From: Pseudomonadota bacterium
Lineage (GTDB): Bacteria; Myxococcota_A; UBA9160; SZUA-336
Reading direction: 5' to 3'
DNA: 64,000 bases
NCBI GenBank assembly: GCA_021295775.1
Contig: JAGWBS010000001.1
Coordinates: forward strand, 14,813 to 78,812
In this document: piece after piece, positions 22,985 through 34,697 of the stretch
Position numbering within the stretch: the first letter of the stretch is position 1
Layout of the letters: every line of letters begins with the position of its first letter
Notes under the pieces: generated by a model
What the model was told of the DNA's origin: nothing
Database searches by the model: none
The model's input: the letters and a program-made list of their open reading frames with translations, nothing else
Made by a program: the position numbers and the translations under genes

Positions 22985-23701
22985 TCAGGTCCGGTCCCGG
23001 CCGGGCCGCACGCCTTCCTCGGAGACCCCTTCCTCCCGCGCCCGCAGCCGGCTTTCATAGCGCGCGAGCGCTTCGCGTAGCGCCGTCTCCGGCTCGATGC
23101 CCGCCTGGGCGACCCGACGGGCGAGCGCCAGCAACCGGTCCCCGGCGGAGCGCTCGTCCAGCGTTCCGGCGCTGGGGGCGAGGGCCTCGGCCGTAGCCTC
23201 CGCCTTCGGGTCCGAGAGGCCGGTGCGCCGCTCGCGGCGCAGCAGCTTGGCGGCGCGCAGCAGGGCGGGCAGCCCCAGCGGCACATCGTCCAGAGCGCTG
23301 GCCGGGCGACCTTCGCGCGCCGCGCGGCCGGCCCGCTCGCCCTCCTTGAAGCCTTCCCAGGCGTGGACCTGGGCGCCGGCGCCGTCGACCCGAGCGTCGC
23401 CGAAGACGTGCGGGTGGCGGCGGACCATCTTCTCGCAGACCCGCTCCACCACCTCGGCGAAGGCGAACGCTCCGCTCTCCTCGGCCAGCCGCGCGTGGTA
23501 GACGACCTGAAACAGCAGGTCGCCGAGTTCGTCGCAGAGCGCATCCAGATCGCGGCGGCGGATGGCGTCGTCGACCTCGTAGGCCTCTTCGATGGTGTAG
23601 GGCGCGATCGTCTCGAAGCGCTGCTCCAGGTCCCAGGGGCAGCCTCCGTCGGGATCGCGCAGTCGCGCCATGATGCTCAGCAGTCGCTCGATGTCCGCCA
23701 T
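22985..23701 (-). CDS. mazG: Nucleoside triphosphate pyrophosphohydrolase MazG
   Basis: MARLRDPDGGCPWDLEQRFETIAPYTIEEAYEVDDAIRRRDLDALCDELGDLLFQVVYHARLAEE. Confidence 0.93.
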   Translation of the reverse strand: MADIERLLSIMARLRDPDGGCPWDLEQRFETIAPYTIEEAYEVDDAIRRRDLDALCDELGDLLFQVVYHARLAEESGAFAFAEVVERVCEKMVRRHPHVFGDARVDGAGAQVHAWEGFKEGERAGRAAREGRPASALDDVPLGLPALLRAAKLLRRERRTGLSDPKAEATAEALAPSAGTLDERSAGDRLLALARRVAQAGIEPETALREALARYESRLRAREEGVSEEGVRPGRDRT

Positions 23702-23739
23702 GCCGCGATGGTAGCGTGCCCGGCCGGAGGCCCTTGCGC

Positions 23740-24645
23740 ATGCGCGTCGCCTACAGTCCCGGCTACGTCGTGCCGCTTCCCGAGGGGCACCGCTTTCCGA
23801 TGCCCAAGTTCGCCCTCCTCCACGAGCGGCTGCTGGCCGAAGGGTTGCTGAGGGCGGAACAGGTCGTCGAGCCCTCCCCCGCCGCCTGGACCGACCTGGA
23901 GCGGGTTCACGATCGCGTCTACCTCGAGAACTTCCGCCGCGGAGCGCTCGACCGGGGGGCGCTGCGCCGGCTGGGGCTGCCCTGGTCCGAGGCCCTGGTC
24001 CGGCGTTCCCGCCTCGCCGTCCAGGGGACGCTGGAGGCGGTCCGGATGGCGCAGGCGGACGGCATCGCCGCCAACCTCGCGGGCGGGACGCACCACGCCT
24101 TTCCCGACCGCGGCGAGGGTTTCTGCGTCTTCAACGACGTGGCCGTCGCCATCCGAGCCGCCCGCGCCCAAGGGCGGCTGCGGCGCGCGCTGGTGGTCGA
24201 CCTCGACGTCCACCAGGGAAACGGCACCGCGGCCGTCTTCGCCGGCGATCCCGAGACTTACACATTTTCGGTTCACGGGGCGCGCAACTACCCCTTCCGC
24301 AAGCTGCGCTCCAGCCGCGACGTGGCGCTGCCCGATGGCACCGGCGACTCCGACTACCTGCAGCAGCTGGAGAGTCATCTGCCCTTCGTGCTGGAAGAAG
24401 CGCGGGCGGACGTCGCGATCTACGTCGCCGGGGTCGACCCGGTGCGGGGCGACCGCTTCGGCCGGCTGGCGCTGTCCCGCGGCGGTCTTGCCCGGCGCGA
24501 GCGCTACGTGTTGCGGACGCTGCGCGCGGCGGAGCTTCCAGTGGCGATCGTCATGGGCGGGGGCTATGCCGCCACGCCGGAACTCACCGCGGACCTGCAC
24601 GCAGAGGTGCACCGCGAGGCCCGGCGGCTGGTTCAGGCTCCCTGA
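23740..24645 (+). CDS. Histone deacetylase family protein
   Basis: GGTHHAFPDRGEGFCVFNDVAVAIRAA, VVDLDVHQGNGTAAVFAGDP, MGGGYA. Confidence 0.92.
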   Translation: MRVAYSPGYVVPLPEGHRFPMPKFALLHERLLAEGLLRAEQVVEPSPAAWTDLERVHDRVYLENFRRGALDRGALRRLGLPWSEALVRRSRLAVQGTLEAVRMAQADGIAANLAGGTHHAFPDRGEGFCVFNDVAVAIRAARAQGRLRRALVVDLDVHQGNGTAAVFAGDPETYTFSVHGARNYPFRKLRSSRDVALPDGTGDSDYLQQLESHLPFVLEEARADVAIYVAGVDPVRGDRFGRLALSRGGLARRERYVLRTLRAAELPVAIVMGGGYAATPELTADLHAEVHREARRLVQAP

Positions 24646-24689
24646 CGCGCCCGGGAACCGGGGCCGGGATCGACCCGGCCTGAGCGGCC

Positions 24690-25151
24690 TCAGGCCCCGG
24701 CGCGGAAACCGAGGACGCGCGCGACCGCGTGACCGACCAGCGACTCGGCCTGACGGGACGCGCGCTTGAGCACCGCGAGCAGAGCGCCGCGGCCGGGCCA
24801 GTGGGATTCGACCAGATCCGGGTGGACGTGGTTGAGGATGCGCGAGACCGCCGCCACCGCGACCAGCACGTCGTCGATCAGGCCCAGCGGTCCGAAGATC
24901 AATTCGGGCAGAAGCTCGATCGGCGACACCACGTAGGCCAGCCCCCCGACCGCGATCGCCTTGGCCAGCTTGGGGACGCGAGGGTCGCGGACCAACCGCG
25001 CCAGCAGCACGGCCAGGTCGGGAAGATGCAGGATCAGGTCCAGAATCCCCGGTCTGGCGCCGGGCTCGGCGCGGGAGATCCGGGCCCGGATGCGGTCGTA
25101 GAGACGCCGTTCCCGGGCGCGCAGGTCGATCTCGATTCGGGGTTCGCTCAC
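24690..25151 (-). CDS. DUF1232 (YkvA-like) membrane protein
   Basis: VPKLAKAIAVGGLAYVVSPIELLPELIFGPLGLIDDVLVAVAAVSRIL. Confidence 0.88.
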   Translation of the reverse strand: MSEPRIEIDLRARERRLYDRIRARISRAEPGARPGILDLILHLPDLAVLLARLVRDPRVPKLAKAIAVGGLAYVVSPIELLPELIFGPLGLIDDVLVAVAAVSRILNHVHPDLVESHWPGRGALLAVLKRASRQAESLVGHAVARVLGFRAGA

Positions 25152-25297
25152 AACGCGGCCGACGATAGCGCTCCCGGGAGGAGCGCGGCCAGTGAAATCC
25201 GTCCCGAGTGGGCAGCGGCGGGATTCCTTAACGGTGACCGGTCTCTTTATATGTGTTAGGTTTTTTCAACGCTCGTCAGGCCGAGGAACGCCGTTCG

Positions 25298-25966
25298 ATG
25301 AAATCCTCCCCCCAATCCGAGCCGGCCCTCGCCTCGTCTCCACCCCACAACGGGGCCGAGGCGCGCCGCGAGCGCCAGCGGCAGGAAGCCCGCCGCTCGA
25401 TCCTCAACGCGACCGAAGCGCTCATCATCGAGGGCGACGGCGACGACTTCTCGATCCGCGCCCTGGCCCAGCGCTGCGGCTACTCCGCCCCCACGATCTA
25501 CCACTACTTCGGCGACAAGGACGGTCTGATCGACGCGCTGCTCGAGGAGCGCTTCGCCAGTCTCTTCGAACAGTTGAAAAGCGTCGAACTGAACGGCGGT
25601 CCGCTGGAGGATCTTCGCCGGCTGGCGCTGGCCTTCGTCGATTTCGGGGTGAACCGGCCGCCGTTCTACCGCCTGATCACGACCCTCTCGCGCAAGGGCG
25701 AGGACCGCACGCCGCCGTCGGTGGAGAAGTCGCTGGAGATCCTGCGCGCTCCCATGCGCGATCTCGCCGCGGCCGGGAGCCTGCGCAGCGGCGACTCCGA
25801 ACTGGCCGAGCAGGCTCTGTGGGCGCTGCTTCACGGCCTGGCGAGCTTGAGGATCTCGCGGCCCGAGTATCCCTGGGCCGCCGATCTGACGCGCCGCTCC
25901 ATCGACGCGATGCTGGGCGGGCTGATCGCCCCATCGGCCGTTTCTTCCCAGGAGGCCGTTCGATGA
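25298..25966 (+). CDS. TetR/AcrR family transcriptional regulator
   Basis: SILNATEALIIEGDGDDFSIRALAQRCGYSAPTIYHYFGDKDGLIDALL helix-turn-helix; upstream of RND efflux genes. Confidence 0.92.
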   Translation: MKSSPQSEPALASSPPHNGAEARRERQRQEARRSILNATEALIIEGDGDDFSIRALAQRCGYSAPTIYHYFGDKDGLIDALLEERFASLFEQLKSVELNGGPLEDLRRLALAFVDFGVNRPPFYRLITTLSRKGEDRTPPSVEKSLEILRAPMRDLAAAGSLRSGDSELAEQALWALLHGLASLRISRPEYPWAADLTRRSIDAMLGGLIAPSAVSSQEAVR

Positions 25967-27090
25967 GCGGGCACCCGAAGCTGGGACTGCTGGCGGCGCT
26001 GGGGCTGGCGATCTCCGCCTGCTCCGAGCCGGTGGCCAAGCCGCCGCCGGTCCTGCCCTCCGTGCTCAGCGCCGCGGTGGTCGCGCTCGACGTGGAAGAG
26101 CACATCGACGCGCCCGGCGAGCTGCTGGCTCCGAACCACACGACCGTCGCGGCGGAAGTGAGCGGACGCATCACCGAAATCCGGGTGCGGGAGGGCTCCG
26201 CGGTCGACTCCGGAGAGGTGGTGCTCGAGATCGATCCCCAGCGCCGGCGCCTCGAACTCGAAGCCGCCCGCGCGCGCGCGGCCCAGGCCGACGCCAGCCT
26301 CGAGAAGACGCGGCGCCAGGCCAGTCGCGTCGGCGAACTCTTCCGCAGCCGCGTGACTTCCCAGGTCAATCTCGACCAGGCCGAGACGGACCTGCGGCTG
26401 GCCGAAGCCAGCGCCGCGGCCGAGCGGGCCGAACTCGGCGTCGCCGAGCGCGCCCTGGCGGACGCCAGCGTGCAGGCGCCGTTCGCGGGACTGGTGGCCC
26501 GGCGCCTGGTCAACGTGGGCGAGTTCGTCCAGCTCGGCACGCCGCTGTTCGAGGTGGTATCGCTGGATCCGATCGAGGTCTCGTTTCACCTTTCCGAGAT
26601 CGACTCCGGGCGGGTCGCGCTGGGCCAGCAGGTCGACGTGCGCGTCGCTCCGCACCCGGACGAGGTCTTCCGCGCCGTGGTCCATTTCGTCTCGCCGACC
26701 ATCGACTCCTCCACCCGCACCCTGCTGGTCAAGGCCGAGGTCCCCAACCCGGACGGACTCCTGCGTCCGGGCCTGTTCGCCAGCGCCGATCTGGGCGTGG
26801 CGGTGCGCCGCGCGGTCCCGATGGTCCCCGAGGAGGCCATCCTGCAGCGCTCGGACGGCTCCGTGCTGTTCCGGCTGCGCGACCGCGAGCGGGTCGAGCG
26901 GCTGGTGATTCAGACCGGCGCCGAGCAGAACGGAATGGTCGAGGTATTGGACGGAGTGGTTCCGGGCGAACTCGTCGTCCAGAGGGGTCACACCGGCCTG
27001 ATCGACGGCGCGCAGGTCAAGCTGCGCAGCGACGACGAAACTTCCCGCGACCCCGCGCTCGAAGGTTTCGCCCAGCGTAACCGGCCGTGA
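25963..27090 (+). CDS. RND efflux periplasmic adaptor subunit (lipoprotein)
   Basis: Lipobox LAISAC; biotinyl-lipoyl-like and HlyD/MFP motifs VSGRITEIRVREGSAVDSGEVVLEID... VQAPFAGLVARRLVNVGEFVQLGTPLFEVV. Confidence 0.93.
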   Translation: MSGHPKLGLLAALGLAISACSEPVAKPPPVLPSVLSAAVVALDVEEHIDAPGELLAPNHTTVAAEVSGRITEIRVREGSAVDSGEVVLEIDPQRRRLELEAARARAAQADASLEKTRRQASRVGELFRSRVTSQVNLDQAETDLRLAEASAAAERAELGVAERALADASVQAPFAGLVARRLVNVGEFVQLGTPLFEVVSLDPIEVSFHLSEIDSGRVALGQQVDVRVAPHPDEVFRAVVHFVSPTIDSSTRTLLVKAEVPNPDGLLRPGLFASADLGVAVRRAVPMVPEEAILQRSDGSVLFRLRDRERVERLVIQTGAEQNGMVEVLDGVVPGELVVQRGHTGLIDGAQVKLRSDDETSRDPALEGFAQRNRP

Positions 27091-30000
27091 CCCTCTCGGA
27101 CCTTTCCGTCCGGCGTCCCGTCTTCACCTGGATGATGATGCTCGCGCTGGGCGTGTTCGGCGTGCTCGGCTATCTGCGCCTGGGCGTCGACCAGTTCCCC
27201 AGCATGGACTACCCGATGGTCACGGTCGAGGCGCAGCTCGACGGAGGGACGCCGGAGGGCCTCGAGGAAGACGTCACCGACGTCCTCGAAGAAGAGCTCA
27301 CGACCATCTCCGGGGTCAAGACCATCCGCTCGGTCTCGGCCGCCGAGGCGGTCCAGATCACGGTCGAGTTCGAGCTGGGCACCGACCCGAACGACGCCGC
27401 CAACGAAGTGCGGGAGAAGGTCGCCTCCGCGCGCCGGCGCCTGCCCCGCGAAGTCGAGCCCCCGACCGTCGAGAAGTTCGACTTCTCGTCCCAGCCGGTG
27501 CTCTTCGTGCCCTTCTACTCGCAGCGCCCGCTGGTGCAGACCAGCGAGTACGTCCGCCGCCAGGTCAAACCTTTGCTGGAGACAATCCCCGGGGTCGCCC
27601 ACGTGCAGATCTTCGGCGAAGAGGAGCGGAACATCCGCATCTGGGTAAACGAGAAGTCGCTGCGCGCCAGGGGGCTGGCGGCGAACGATCTGCTGGAAGC
27701 CCTGCGCCGCGAACACATCGAGCGCCCGGCCGGATTCGTCGAAGGCCGGCGCATCGAGTGGTCGGTCAAGACCGACGCCGAGTTCGCCTCGGTGCGGGAA
27801 ATGCAGAACATGCTGATCGCCTACGAGGACGGCGGTCCGGTGTACCTGCGCGACGTGGCCTGGGTCGAGGACGGCGTGGAGGACATCCGCACGCTGACGC
27901 GCATGAACGGCATTCCGGGCCTGGCCCTGTCGGTGGCCAAGGAATCGGACGGCAACGCGGTGGCGATCGTCGACGAGGTCCTGCGGCGTCTGGATGGAGT
28001 CCGCTCCCGCCTGCCCGAGGGTATCGAGATGGCGCCCGTCGCCGGCTTCATCGACATGACGCGCTTCGTGCGCGAGTCGATCGAGGAGACGCTCTTCGCG
28101 CTGCTCTTCGGCGGGATCCTGGCGGTCTTCGTGGTCTTCGTGTTCCTGCGCCGCTCGCGGCCCACGCTGATCATCGCGGCGGCCATTCCGATGTCGCTGA
28201 TCACCACCTTCGGGCTGATCTGGGTGTTCGACTACACCCTGAACACGATGACCCTGCTCGGCCTGAACCTGGCGATCGGGGTGGTGATCGACGACGCGAT
28301 CATCGTGCTGGAGAACATCGAGCGGCACCGCGAGATGGGCAAGTCGGGCCGGGAGGCCGCCCTGGACGGGACCCGCCAGATCACCTTCGCGGCGACCGCC
28401 GCCACGATCTCGGTCGCGGTGGTCTTCCTGCCGGTGATCTTCGCCAGCGGACAGACCGGCAGCTTCATGGCCGAGTTCGGCCTGACGGTGGCGGGCTCCG
28501 TCGTAATCTCGCTCTTCGTCGCGCTCACGCTGACGCCCATGCTGGCTGCGCGCATGCCGCCGCCGGCTCCGCGCGGACAGAACAGCATCTACCAGCAACT
28601 GGAACGCGGGTTCGGCGCGCTGGAGGCGGGCTATCGCCAAGTGCTGTACTGGTCGTTGCGCCACCGCGCCCTGACCCTGAGTTTCGCGGTCGGCTCGCTG
28701 GGGCTGGCGGTCTTCTTCGGCTCCCGGCTCGGCACCGAGTTCTTTCCGGATTCCGACTCGGGGCTGCTCTACGGCGAAATCGAGACCGCGCCGGGATCGT
28801 CGCTGGAAACGATCTCCGACATGATGGCCCACTCCGAGGATTTCTTTCTGGGAATCCCGGAGACGGTGACCGTGTTCGCGCGCGCCGGAGGCGGCAACTC
28901 GATGACGGTCGGGTCCACGAACAAGGGAGCCATCAGCGTCTCCCTGCTCCCCGGCGACCAGCGCGAGCGCACGCTGGACGAGATCAACCGCGAAGCCCGC
29001 CAGGTACTGTCCGCAATCCCCGGCCAGAAGGTGATGTTCGGAGGAATGTCGGGCACCACCTCGCGGGCCCTGGAGGTGGTGCTCAAAGGCAACCTCCCGC
29101 TGGCCGACCTCGATCGCTACGCGGACCGCATGATCGCCGAGCTGAGCTCGCGCAGCGGCTACGTCGATCTCGACAAGAGCCTCAAGCTGGGGCTGCCCGA
29201 GCTGCGGGTGGTCCCCGACCGCGAAAAGGCGGCCGCCCTGGGGGTGGGAGCCGACACCCTGGCCGAGGTCGTGCAGGCGATGATCGGCGGGCTCGACGTC
29301 GGGGTCTTCAAGGAGGAGGGCCGGCGTTACGACATCCGCGTGAGGACGGAACGCGAGGAACGCGCCTCGCCGGCGGCCATCCAGGCCCTGTCGGTGCGCG
29401 CGCGGGACGGCCGCCTGGTCGAGCTGCGCAACCTGGTGAGCCTGGAACGCGGCGCGGCGCCGTCGGAGATCACCCGCCGCGACCGGCAGCGATCCGTGAT
29501 CGTGGGCGCGAACCTGGATGGCAAGGTGCTCGGGGACGCCGTCGCCGAGGTCGAGGCCATCGCCGCCGGGATTCTGCCGGACGAGCTGACGCTGGGATAC
29601 GACGGCTTCGCCGAGCAGATGCAGGAGAGCGGCGGCGAGTTCGGCCTGATGCTGCTGCTGGCCGTGCTGGTGATCTACATGGTTCTGGCGGCCCAGTTCG
29701 AGAGTTTCTCCCAGCCGCTGGCGGTGATGCTCGCGCTGCCGTTCGCGATGATCGGCGCGCTCGGCGGCCTGTGGCTGATGGACATGACCCTCAACATGTT
29801 CAGCATGATCGGGATCGTATTGCTGATCGGCCTGGTCACCAAGAACTCGATCCTGCTGGTCGACTACGCCAACCAGCTTCGCGACGAAGGCCTGAGCGCG
29901 TTGGAAGCGATCCGCAAGGCCGCTCCGGTGAGAATGCGGCCGGTGCTGATGACCGCCCTGTCGATGATCTTCGGCGTGCTGCCGTCGGCCCTGGGAATCG

Positions 30001-30185
30001 GTCCGGGCAGCGAGAGCCGGGCCCCGATGGCGGTCGCAACCGCGGCCGGAATGCTCACGTCGATGCTGCTGACGCTGCTGGTCGTGCCGGTCTTCTACCT
30101 GGTCCTGCAGGGCCGGGCGAAGCGGCCGGACCGGCCGGAAACGCCGCTCAGCCCTGACCTGGAGCCATCGCGCTCTCGCGCTTGA
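27087..30185 (+). CDS. Efflux RND transporter permease (AcrB/MexB-like)
   Basis: 1032 aa; LSVRRPVFTWMMMLALGVFGVLGYLRLGVDQFPSMDYPMVTV; 12-TM RND architecture. Confidence 0.96.
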   Translation: MTLSDLSVRRPVFTWMMMLALGVFGVLGYLRLGVDQFPSMDYPMVTVEAQLDGGTPEGLEEDVTDVLEEELTTISGVKTIRSVSAAEAVQITVEFELGTDPNDAANEVREKVASARRRLPREVEPPTVEKFDFSSQPVLFVPFYSQRPLVQTSEYVRRQVKPLLETIPGVAHVQIFGEEERNIRIWVNEKSLRARGLAANDLLEALRREHIERPAGFVEGRRIEWSVKTDAEFASVREMQNMLIAYEDGGPVYLRDVAWVEDGVEDIRTLTRMNGIPGLALSVAKESDGNAVAIVDEVLRRLDGVRSRLPEGIEMAPVAGFIDMTRFVRESIEETLFALLFGGILAVFVVFVFLRRSRPTLIIAAAIPMSLITTFGLIWVFDYTLNTMTLLGLNLAIGVVIDDAIIVLENIERHREMGKSGREAALDGTRQITFAATAATISVAVVFLPVIFASGQTGSFMAEFGLTVAGSVVISLFVALTLTPMLAARMPPPAPRGQNSIYQQLERGFGALEAGYRQVLYWSLRHRALTLSFAVGSLGLAVFFGSRLGTEFFPDSDSGLLYGEIETAPGSSLETISDMMAHSEDFFLGIPETVTVFARAGGGNSMTVGSTNKGAISVSLLPGDQRERTLDEINREARQVLSAIPGQKVMFGGMSGTTSRALEVVLKGNLPLADLDRYADRMIAELSSRSGYVDLDKSLKLGLPELRVVPDREKAAALGVGADTLAEVVQAMIGGLDVGVFKEEGRRYDIRVRTEREERASPAAIQALSVRARDGRLVELRNLVSLERGAAPSEITRRDRQRSVIVGANLDGKVLGDAVAEVEAIAAGILPDELTLGYDGFAEQMQESGGEFGLMLLLAVLVIYMVLAAQFESFSQPLAVMLALPFAMIGALGGLWLMDMTLNMFSMIGIVLLIGLVTKNSILLVDYANQLRDEGLSALEAIRKAAPVRMRPVLMTALSMIFGVLPSALGIGPGSESRAPMAVATAAGMLTSMLLTLLVVPVFYLVLQGRAKRPDRPETPLSPDLEPSRSRA

Positions 30186-31092
30186 CCCGCTGCCAGCGGA
30201 ACGGCGAGAGCTGCTGCGCCCAGTAGCCGCTGGGGAAGCCCGGCATGGCCTCGATGCCGATCTCCTCGGGGGGCCTGCGGCCGGCGGGCAGGAAGCGGGT
30301 GCCGAAGACGATGTCCCAAAGGATCAGGTTCTGGCCGTAGTTGTGGTTGGCCTCCGCCAGCTTGCGCGAGTGATGCCAGCGGTGCAGCTCGGCCATGCTG
30401 AAGACGTAGTTCAGCGGCCCCAGGCGCAGCGGCAGATTGCAGTGCTGCAGGATGCCGTGGACGCCCGAGAACAGGCCGTGCAGCGCGATCACCGCCGGTC
30501 CGCAACCCAGCCCGATCAGCACCAGGTGCGAGGCCGTGGTGTTCAGCGCGATGTCGAGCGGGTGGAAGCGGGCGGCGTTGAGCCAGTAGAGCCGCGGCGC
30601 GCTGTGGTGCGTGGCGTGGAAGCGCCACAGGAAGTCCGTGGTGTGCTGCAGCCGGTGCACCCAGTACTGGAAGAACTCGCCAACCACCAGCGCCAGGGCG
30701 AGCTGGGCGCCCAGATGCCAGCCCTGCGGCCAGAGCCGCACGTCCACCCAGCGCGATAGTTCCACGGCGGCCAGCGTGGCCGCGACCGTCAGCAGGGGCG
30801 TCAGGCCGAAGCTGGTGGCGCCGATCGTCAGCAGGTGCCCTGTGTCCGTCCTCAGGTCACCCTTGGAGTGCTTCCAACTGGCGTAGAACGGGAGCAGGCG
30901 CTCGGCGGAGATCACCACCAGGTAAGCGGGAACCTGCGTCGCCAGCAACGCGAGACCGGGGTCGGTCCCCCGTCCGATCAGCCAGATCGCGCCCCCAAGC
31001 GCCCCGCCAAGGACCAGCGGGAAGAAACCCAGCGCGAAGACGCCGCGCGCCCCGCTCTCGCGTCCCCGACCGGGCGAAGCCTCCCTCTCCAC
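30148..31092 (-). CDS. Sterol desaturase/fatty acid hydroxylase family protein
   Basis: His clusters [71 protein letters not shown]. Confidence 0.93.
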   Translation of the reverse strand: MEREASPGRGRESGARGVFALGFFPLVLGGALGGAIWLIGRGTDPGLALLATQVPAYLVVISAERLLPFYASWKHSKGDLRTDTGHLLTIGATSFGLTPLLTVAATLAAVELSRWVDVRLWPQGWHLGAQLALALVVGEFFQYWVHRLQHTTDFLWRFHATHHSAPRLYWLNAARFHPLDIALNTTASHLVLIGLGCGPAVIALHGLFSGVHGILQHCNLPLRLGPLNYVFSMAELHRWHHSRKLAEANHNYGQNLILWDIVFGTRFLPAGRRPPEEIGIEAMPGFPSGYWAQQLSPFRWQRVKRESAMAPGQG

Positions 31093-31099
31093 GGTTCCG

Positions 31100-32821
31100 C
31101 TAGCCGGCGCTCCCCCCGGGCACCGTGACCGAGTAGGTGTCGCGGCCCGAGCGCAGCACGGTGCCGGGAAGCTCGCCGGTGTGTTCGCCGTCGCGGATGA
31201 TCCGTACCCCGTTGACGATCACGTGCTCGACCCCCTCGGCCTCGGCGTAGAGCCGGCCCGCGCCGGCCGGCAGGTCGAAACGGGTGTAGGTCGCGCCGGT
31301 GGCCACGCGCTCCGGGTCGAAGACCACGATGTCCGCGATCCAGCCCTCCTTCAGCACGCCGCGGTCGCGCAGACCGTAGAGCTCCGCGGGTACCTGGGTG
31401 AGCTGCTGGACGGCCTCCTCCAGGCTGAGCAGATCCCGCGAGCGCACGCCCTGGCCCAGCACCTGGGTGGTCTGCGCGAAGGTGTCGATCAGGTCGAGGT
31501 GCGCGCCGGCGTCCGAGGCGCCGATCACCGTGCGGTCGTCCCGCCAAAGCTCCGCCCGCAGCCTCCACGTTTCCTCGTCCTCGCCCACCGCCGGCGGCGT
31601 GAACGAGGTGTCCAGGCGGTCGGCCAGGGCGATGTCGAGCAGCGCGTCGAAGGGCGTCTTGCCCAGCTCCTCGGCGATCTCGCCCACCACCCGGCCCTCG
31701 TAGGGCTTGGTCTCGGGCGAGAAGGCCTCGTGGATCGTCATCCGCTCCCAGCGCGCCAATCCGCGCATGGGCGAGTCGGGGGAGTGCGCCAAATCGTTGA
31801 GCCGCTGGCGCTGCTCGGGATCGCGCAGGACCTGCATGCGGGTCTCCAGGTCGAGCTTGAACAGCTCGTCCCAGCCGTTGAGCGCGTCCAGCACGAAACC
31901 GCTGCGCAGGTTGAGCCGAATCGTCATCGACTGCGGCACGGTCAGCGCGACCACCTCGCCCCCGCGCTCGCGGGCGTGGTCCGAGGCCGAGAGCTGCGCA
32001 TCCGCGGCCGCGCGGGTACTCGCGGCCAGGACATTCCAGTTGACCGGCCGGTTGGCGGCCAGCGAGATGTCCGTCATCAGCTGCTTCTGTTCCTCGCTGA
32101 ACTCGCCCACTCCCGGCAGGAACTCGATCGTGGTGCCCTCGTGCCCGCTGCACACGCCCGCCAGTTCGACGATCTCGTCGCGGCTGGCGTGGCGCGAGGG
32201 GACCGGGTTGCCGTCGGCGTCGTTGTGCGTGACCGAAATAGTCGACGAGAAGCCCAGGGCGCCCTGTTCAAGCGACTCGGCCAGCAACCGCTTCATCTCG
32301 GCCAGGTCTTCGTCGCTCGCCTCCTGGCCGACGGCGCGCTCGCCCATCACCACGCGCCGGATGGCGGAATGGCCCGCCATGAAGCCCGCGTTGATCGCCA
32401 GCCTGCCGTCGAGCTTGCCCAGGTAGTCGGCGAACGACTTCCAGTCCCAGGGGACGCCCGCTTCGAGGCTCTCGAGGGGCATGCCCTCGACGCGCGCCAG
32501 CATGCGCATCAGGTAGGGGCCGGCCTCGGGCGAGAGCGGCGCGATCGAGAAACCGCAGTTGCCGGCCATCACGGTGGTCACGCCGTGGTACGAGGACGGG
32601 CTGAGCGTGCCGTCCCAGAACACCTGCGCGTCGTAGTGCGTGTGCACGTCCACGAAGCCGGGACAGACCACCTTGCCGCGGGCGTCGATGGTCTCGCGCG
32701 CCTCTTCGTCGATCTCTCCGATCGCGACCACGCGACCGTCTCGCACCCCGACATCGGCCGTTCGGCGCGGAGCCCCGCTGCCGTCGACGACCACCCCACC
32801 GCGAATCAGAACATCGAGCAT
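31100..32821 (-). CDS. Amidohydrolase family (N-acyl-D-amino-acid deacylase-like)
   Basis: [74 protein letters not shown]. Confidence 0.9.
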   Translation of the reverse strand: MLDVLIRGGVVVDGSGAPRRTADVGVRDGRVVAIGEIDEEARETIDARGKVVCPGFVDVHTHYDAQVFWDGTLSPSSYHGVTTVMAGNCGFSIAPLSPEAGPYLMRMLARVEGMPLESLEAGVPWDWKSFADYLGKLDGRLAINAGFMAGHSAIRRVVMGERAVGQEASDEDLAEMKRLLAESLEQGALGFSSTISVTHNDADGNPVPSRHASRDEIVELAGVCSGHEGTTIEFLPGVGEFSEEQKQLMTDISLAANRPVNWNVLAASTRAAADAQLSASDHARERGGEVVALTVPQSMTIRLNLRSGFVLDALNGWDELFKLDLETRMQVLRDPEQRQRLNDLAHSPDSPMRGLARWERMTIHEAFSPETKPYEGRVVGEIAEELGKTPFDALLDIALADRLDTSFTPPAVGEDEETWRLRAELWRDDRTVIGASDAGAHLDLIDTFAQTTQVLGQGVRSRDLLSLEEAVQQLTQVPAELYGLRDRGVLKEGWIADIVVFDPERVATGATYTRFDLPAGAGRLYAEAEGVEHVIVNGVRIIRDGEHTGELPGTVLRSGRDTYSVTVPGGSAG

Positions 32822-32998
32822 GACCGCACTCCCGCGAAAGACCCCCGAATCCACGAACTATACGCTCTCGTGTGCGCCCCTGCCCGGAGAGGACGCGGAA
32901 AGCACGCCCTTCCGGGATCGTCCCCGCGCCGCAGGTCGGAGGGATCCGGGCGACGCGTCCGGGACAGGGAACGGGGGATGCCATACATTGCCGCGCTC

Positions 32999-34690
32999 AT
33001 GGCCAGCGAGACCGCAGCCGGGCGGAACTTCGTCCACCGCATCGTCGAAGAGCACAACGCCTCGGGACGCTTCGGCGGGGAGGTGGTGACGCGCTTTCCG
33101 CCCGAGCCGAACGGCTACCTGCACGTCGGGCACGTCAAGGCGATCGCGCTGGACTTCGGTACGGCCGAGGCCTATGGCGGGCGCTGCCACCTGCGCTTCG
33201 ACGACACCAACCCCAGCAAGGAAAACGACGAGTACGTGGATGCGATCCAGCGCGACGTGCGCTGGCTGGGCTTCGACTGGGGCAAGCACCTCTACTTCGC
33301 CTCCGACCACTTCGAGCAGCTCTACGAACTGGCGCGCCAACTGATCCGCGACGGCCACGCCTATGTCTGCGAGCTGAGCCCCGAGGAGATCGGCGAGTAC
33401 CGCGGCCAGCCGACGCGCCCCGGCCGCCCCAGCCCCTGGCGCGAGCGCCCGCCCGAGGAGAGCCTGGATCTGTTCGCGCGCATGCGCGCCGGCGAGTTCC
33501 CGGACGGCTCGCGCACTCTGCGCGCCCGGATCGACGTGGACTCGCCCAACATGAACCTGCGCGATCCGGTGCTGTACCGCATCCAGCACGTGCGCCACCA
33601 TCGAACGGGCGACGCCTGGCCGATCTATCCGATGTACGACTTCACCCACCCGCTTTCGGATTCGATCGAGGGGGTGACGCACTCGCTGTGCTCGCTGGAG
33701 TTCGAGAATCATCGGCCGCTCTACGACTGGGTGCTCGACCGGCTCGGCGTCCACCACCCGCAGCAGATCGAGTTCGGCCGCCTGAACCTCGAGTACACGC
33801 TGATGAGCAAGCGCAAGCTGGGCGAGCTGGTGGCCAGCGGGCAGGTGGACGGCTGGGACGACCCGCGCCTGCCGACGATCTCGGGCCTGCGCCGGCGCGG
33901 CTTCACGCCGGCGTCGGTGCGCGCCTTCGTCGAGCGCGTGGGCATGGGCCGCAAGGACGACGCCACGGTCGAGTGGGCGCTGCTGGAGCACTGCGCGCGC
34001 GAAGACCTCAACCGCACCTCGCAGCGCGCGCTGGCCGTGCTCGACCCGCTGCGGGTGGTGCTGACCAACTACCCCGAGGATCAGGTCGAGCACTTCGAGC
34101 TGGCCAACAACCCCGAGGACGCCTCGGCGGGGACGCGCTCGGTGCCGTTCGGGCGCGAGCTCTTCATCGAGCGCGACGACTTCCGCGAAGACCCCCCGCA
34201 CAAGTTCTTCCGCCTGGCTCCCGGCCGCGAGGTGCGGCTGCGGGGCGCCTATCTCGTCACCTGTCAGGAGGTGGTGCGGGACGCGGACGGAAGCGTGGTC
34301 GAGCTGCGCTGCAGCTACGACCCCGAAACGCGCGGCGGGGACGCGCCCGACGGCCGCAAGGTCAAGGGCACCCTGCACTGGGTCTCCGCCGCCCACGCTC
34401 TCGACGCGGAGGTGCGGCTGTACGACAAGCTCTTCAGCCATCCGCGTCCTGAAGATGCGGAAGTCGACTGGCGCCAGGCGATCGACCCCGCGTCGCTGGA
34501 GGCGCGCCGCGGCTGCAAACTCGAGCCGAGCCTGGCCAAAGCCAAGCCCGGCGACCGCTTTCAGTTCGAGCGGCTCGGCTACTTCTGCGTCGACCCGGGC
34601 AGCGCGCCGGGCGCGCCGGTCTTCAACCGCACCGTGACCCTGCGCGACACCTGGGCCAAGCTCGCGGCCCGCGGCGAAAAGCGCTCCTGA
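32999..34690 (+). CDS. glnS: Glutaminyl-tRNA synthetase
   Basis: [43 protein letters not shown]; full-length class I aaRS. Confidence 0.96.
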   Translation: MASETAAGRNFVHRIVEEHNASGRFGGEVVTRFPPEPNGYLHVGHVKAIALDFGTAEAYGGRCHLRFDDTNPSKENDEYVDAIQRDVRWLGFDWGKHLYFASDHFEQLYELARQLIRDGHAYVCELSPEEIGEYRGQPTRPGRPSPWRERPPEESLDLFARMRAGEFPDGSRTLRARIDVDSPNMNLRDPVLYRIQHVRHHRTGDAWPIYPMYDFTHPLSDSIEGVTHSLCSLEFENHRPLYDWVLDRLGVHHPQQIEFGRLNLEYTLMSKRKLGELVASGQVDGWDDPRLPTISGLRRRGFTPASVRAFVERVGMGRKDDATVEWALLEHCAREDLNRTSQRALAVLDPLRVVLTNYPEDQVEHFELANNPEDASAGTRSVPFGRELFIERDDFREDPPHKFFRLAPGREVRLRGAYLVTCQEVVRDADGSVVELRCSYDPETRGGDAPDGRKVKGTLHWVSAAHALDAEVRLYDKLFSHPRPEDAEVDWRQAIDPASLEARRGCKLEPSLAKAKPGDRFQFERLGYFCVDPGSAPGAPVFNRTVTLRDTWAKLAARGEKRS

Positions 34691-34697
34691 AGCTCCG

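Noticed and set aside
25253-25297. Alternative upstream TTG start of the TetR gene
   Set aside because: The internal ATG at 25298 gives a better regulator N-terminus; the upstream segment (MLGFFNARQAEERRS) overlaps an AT-rich likely promoter.
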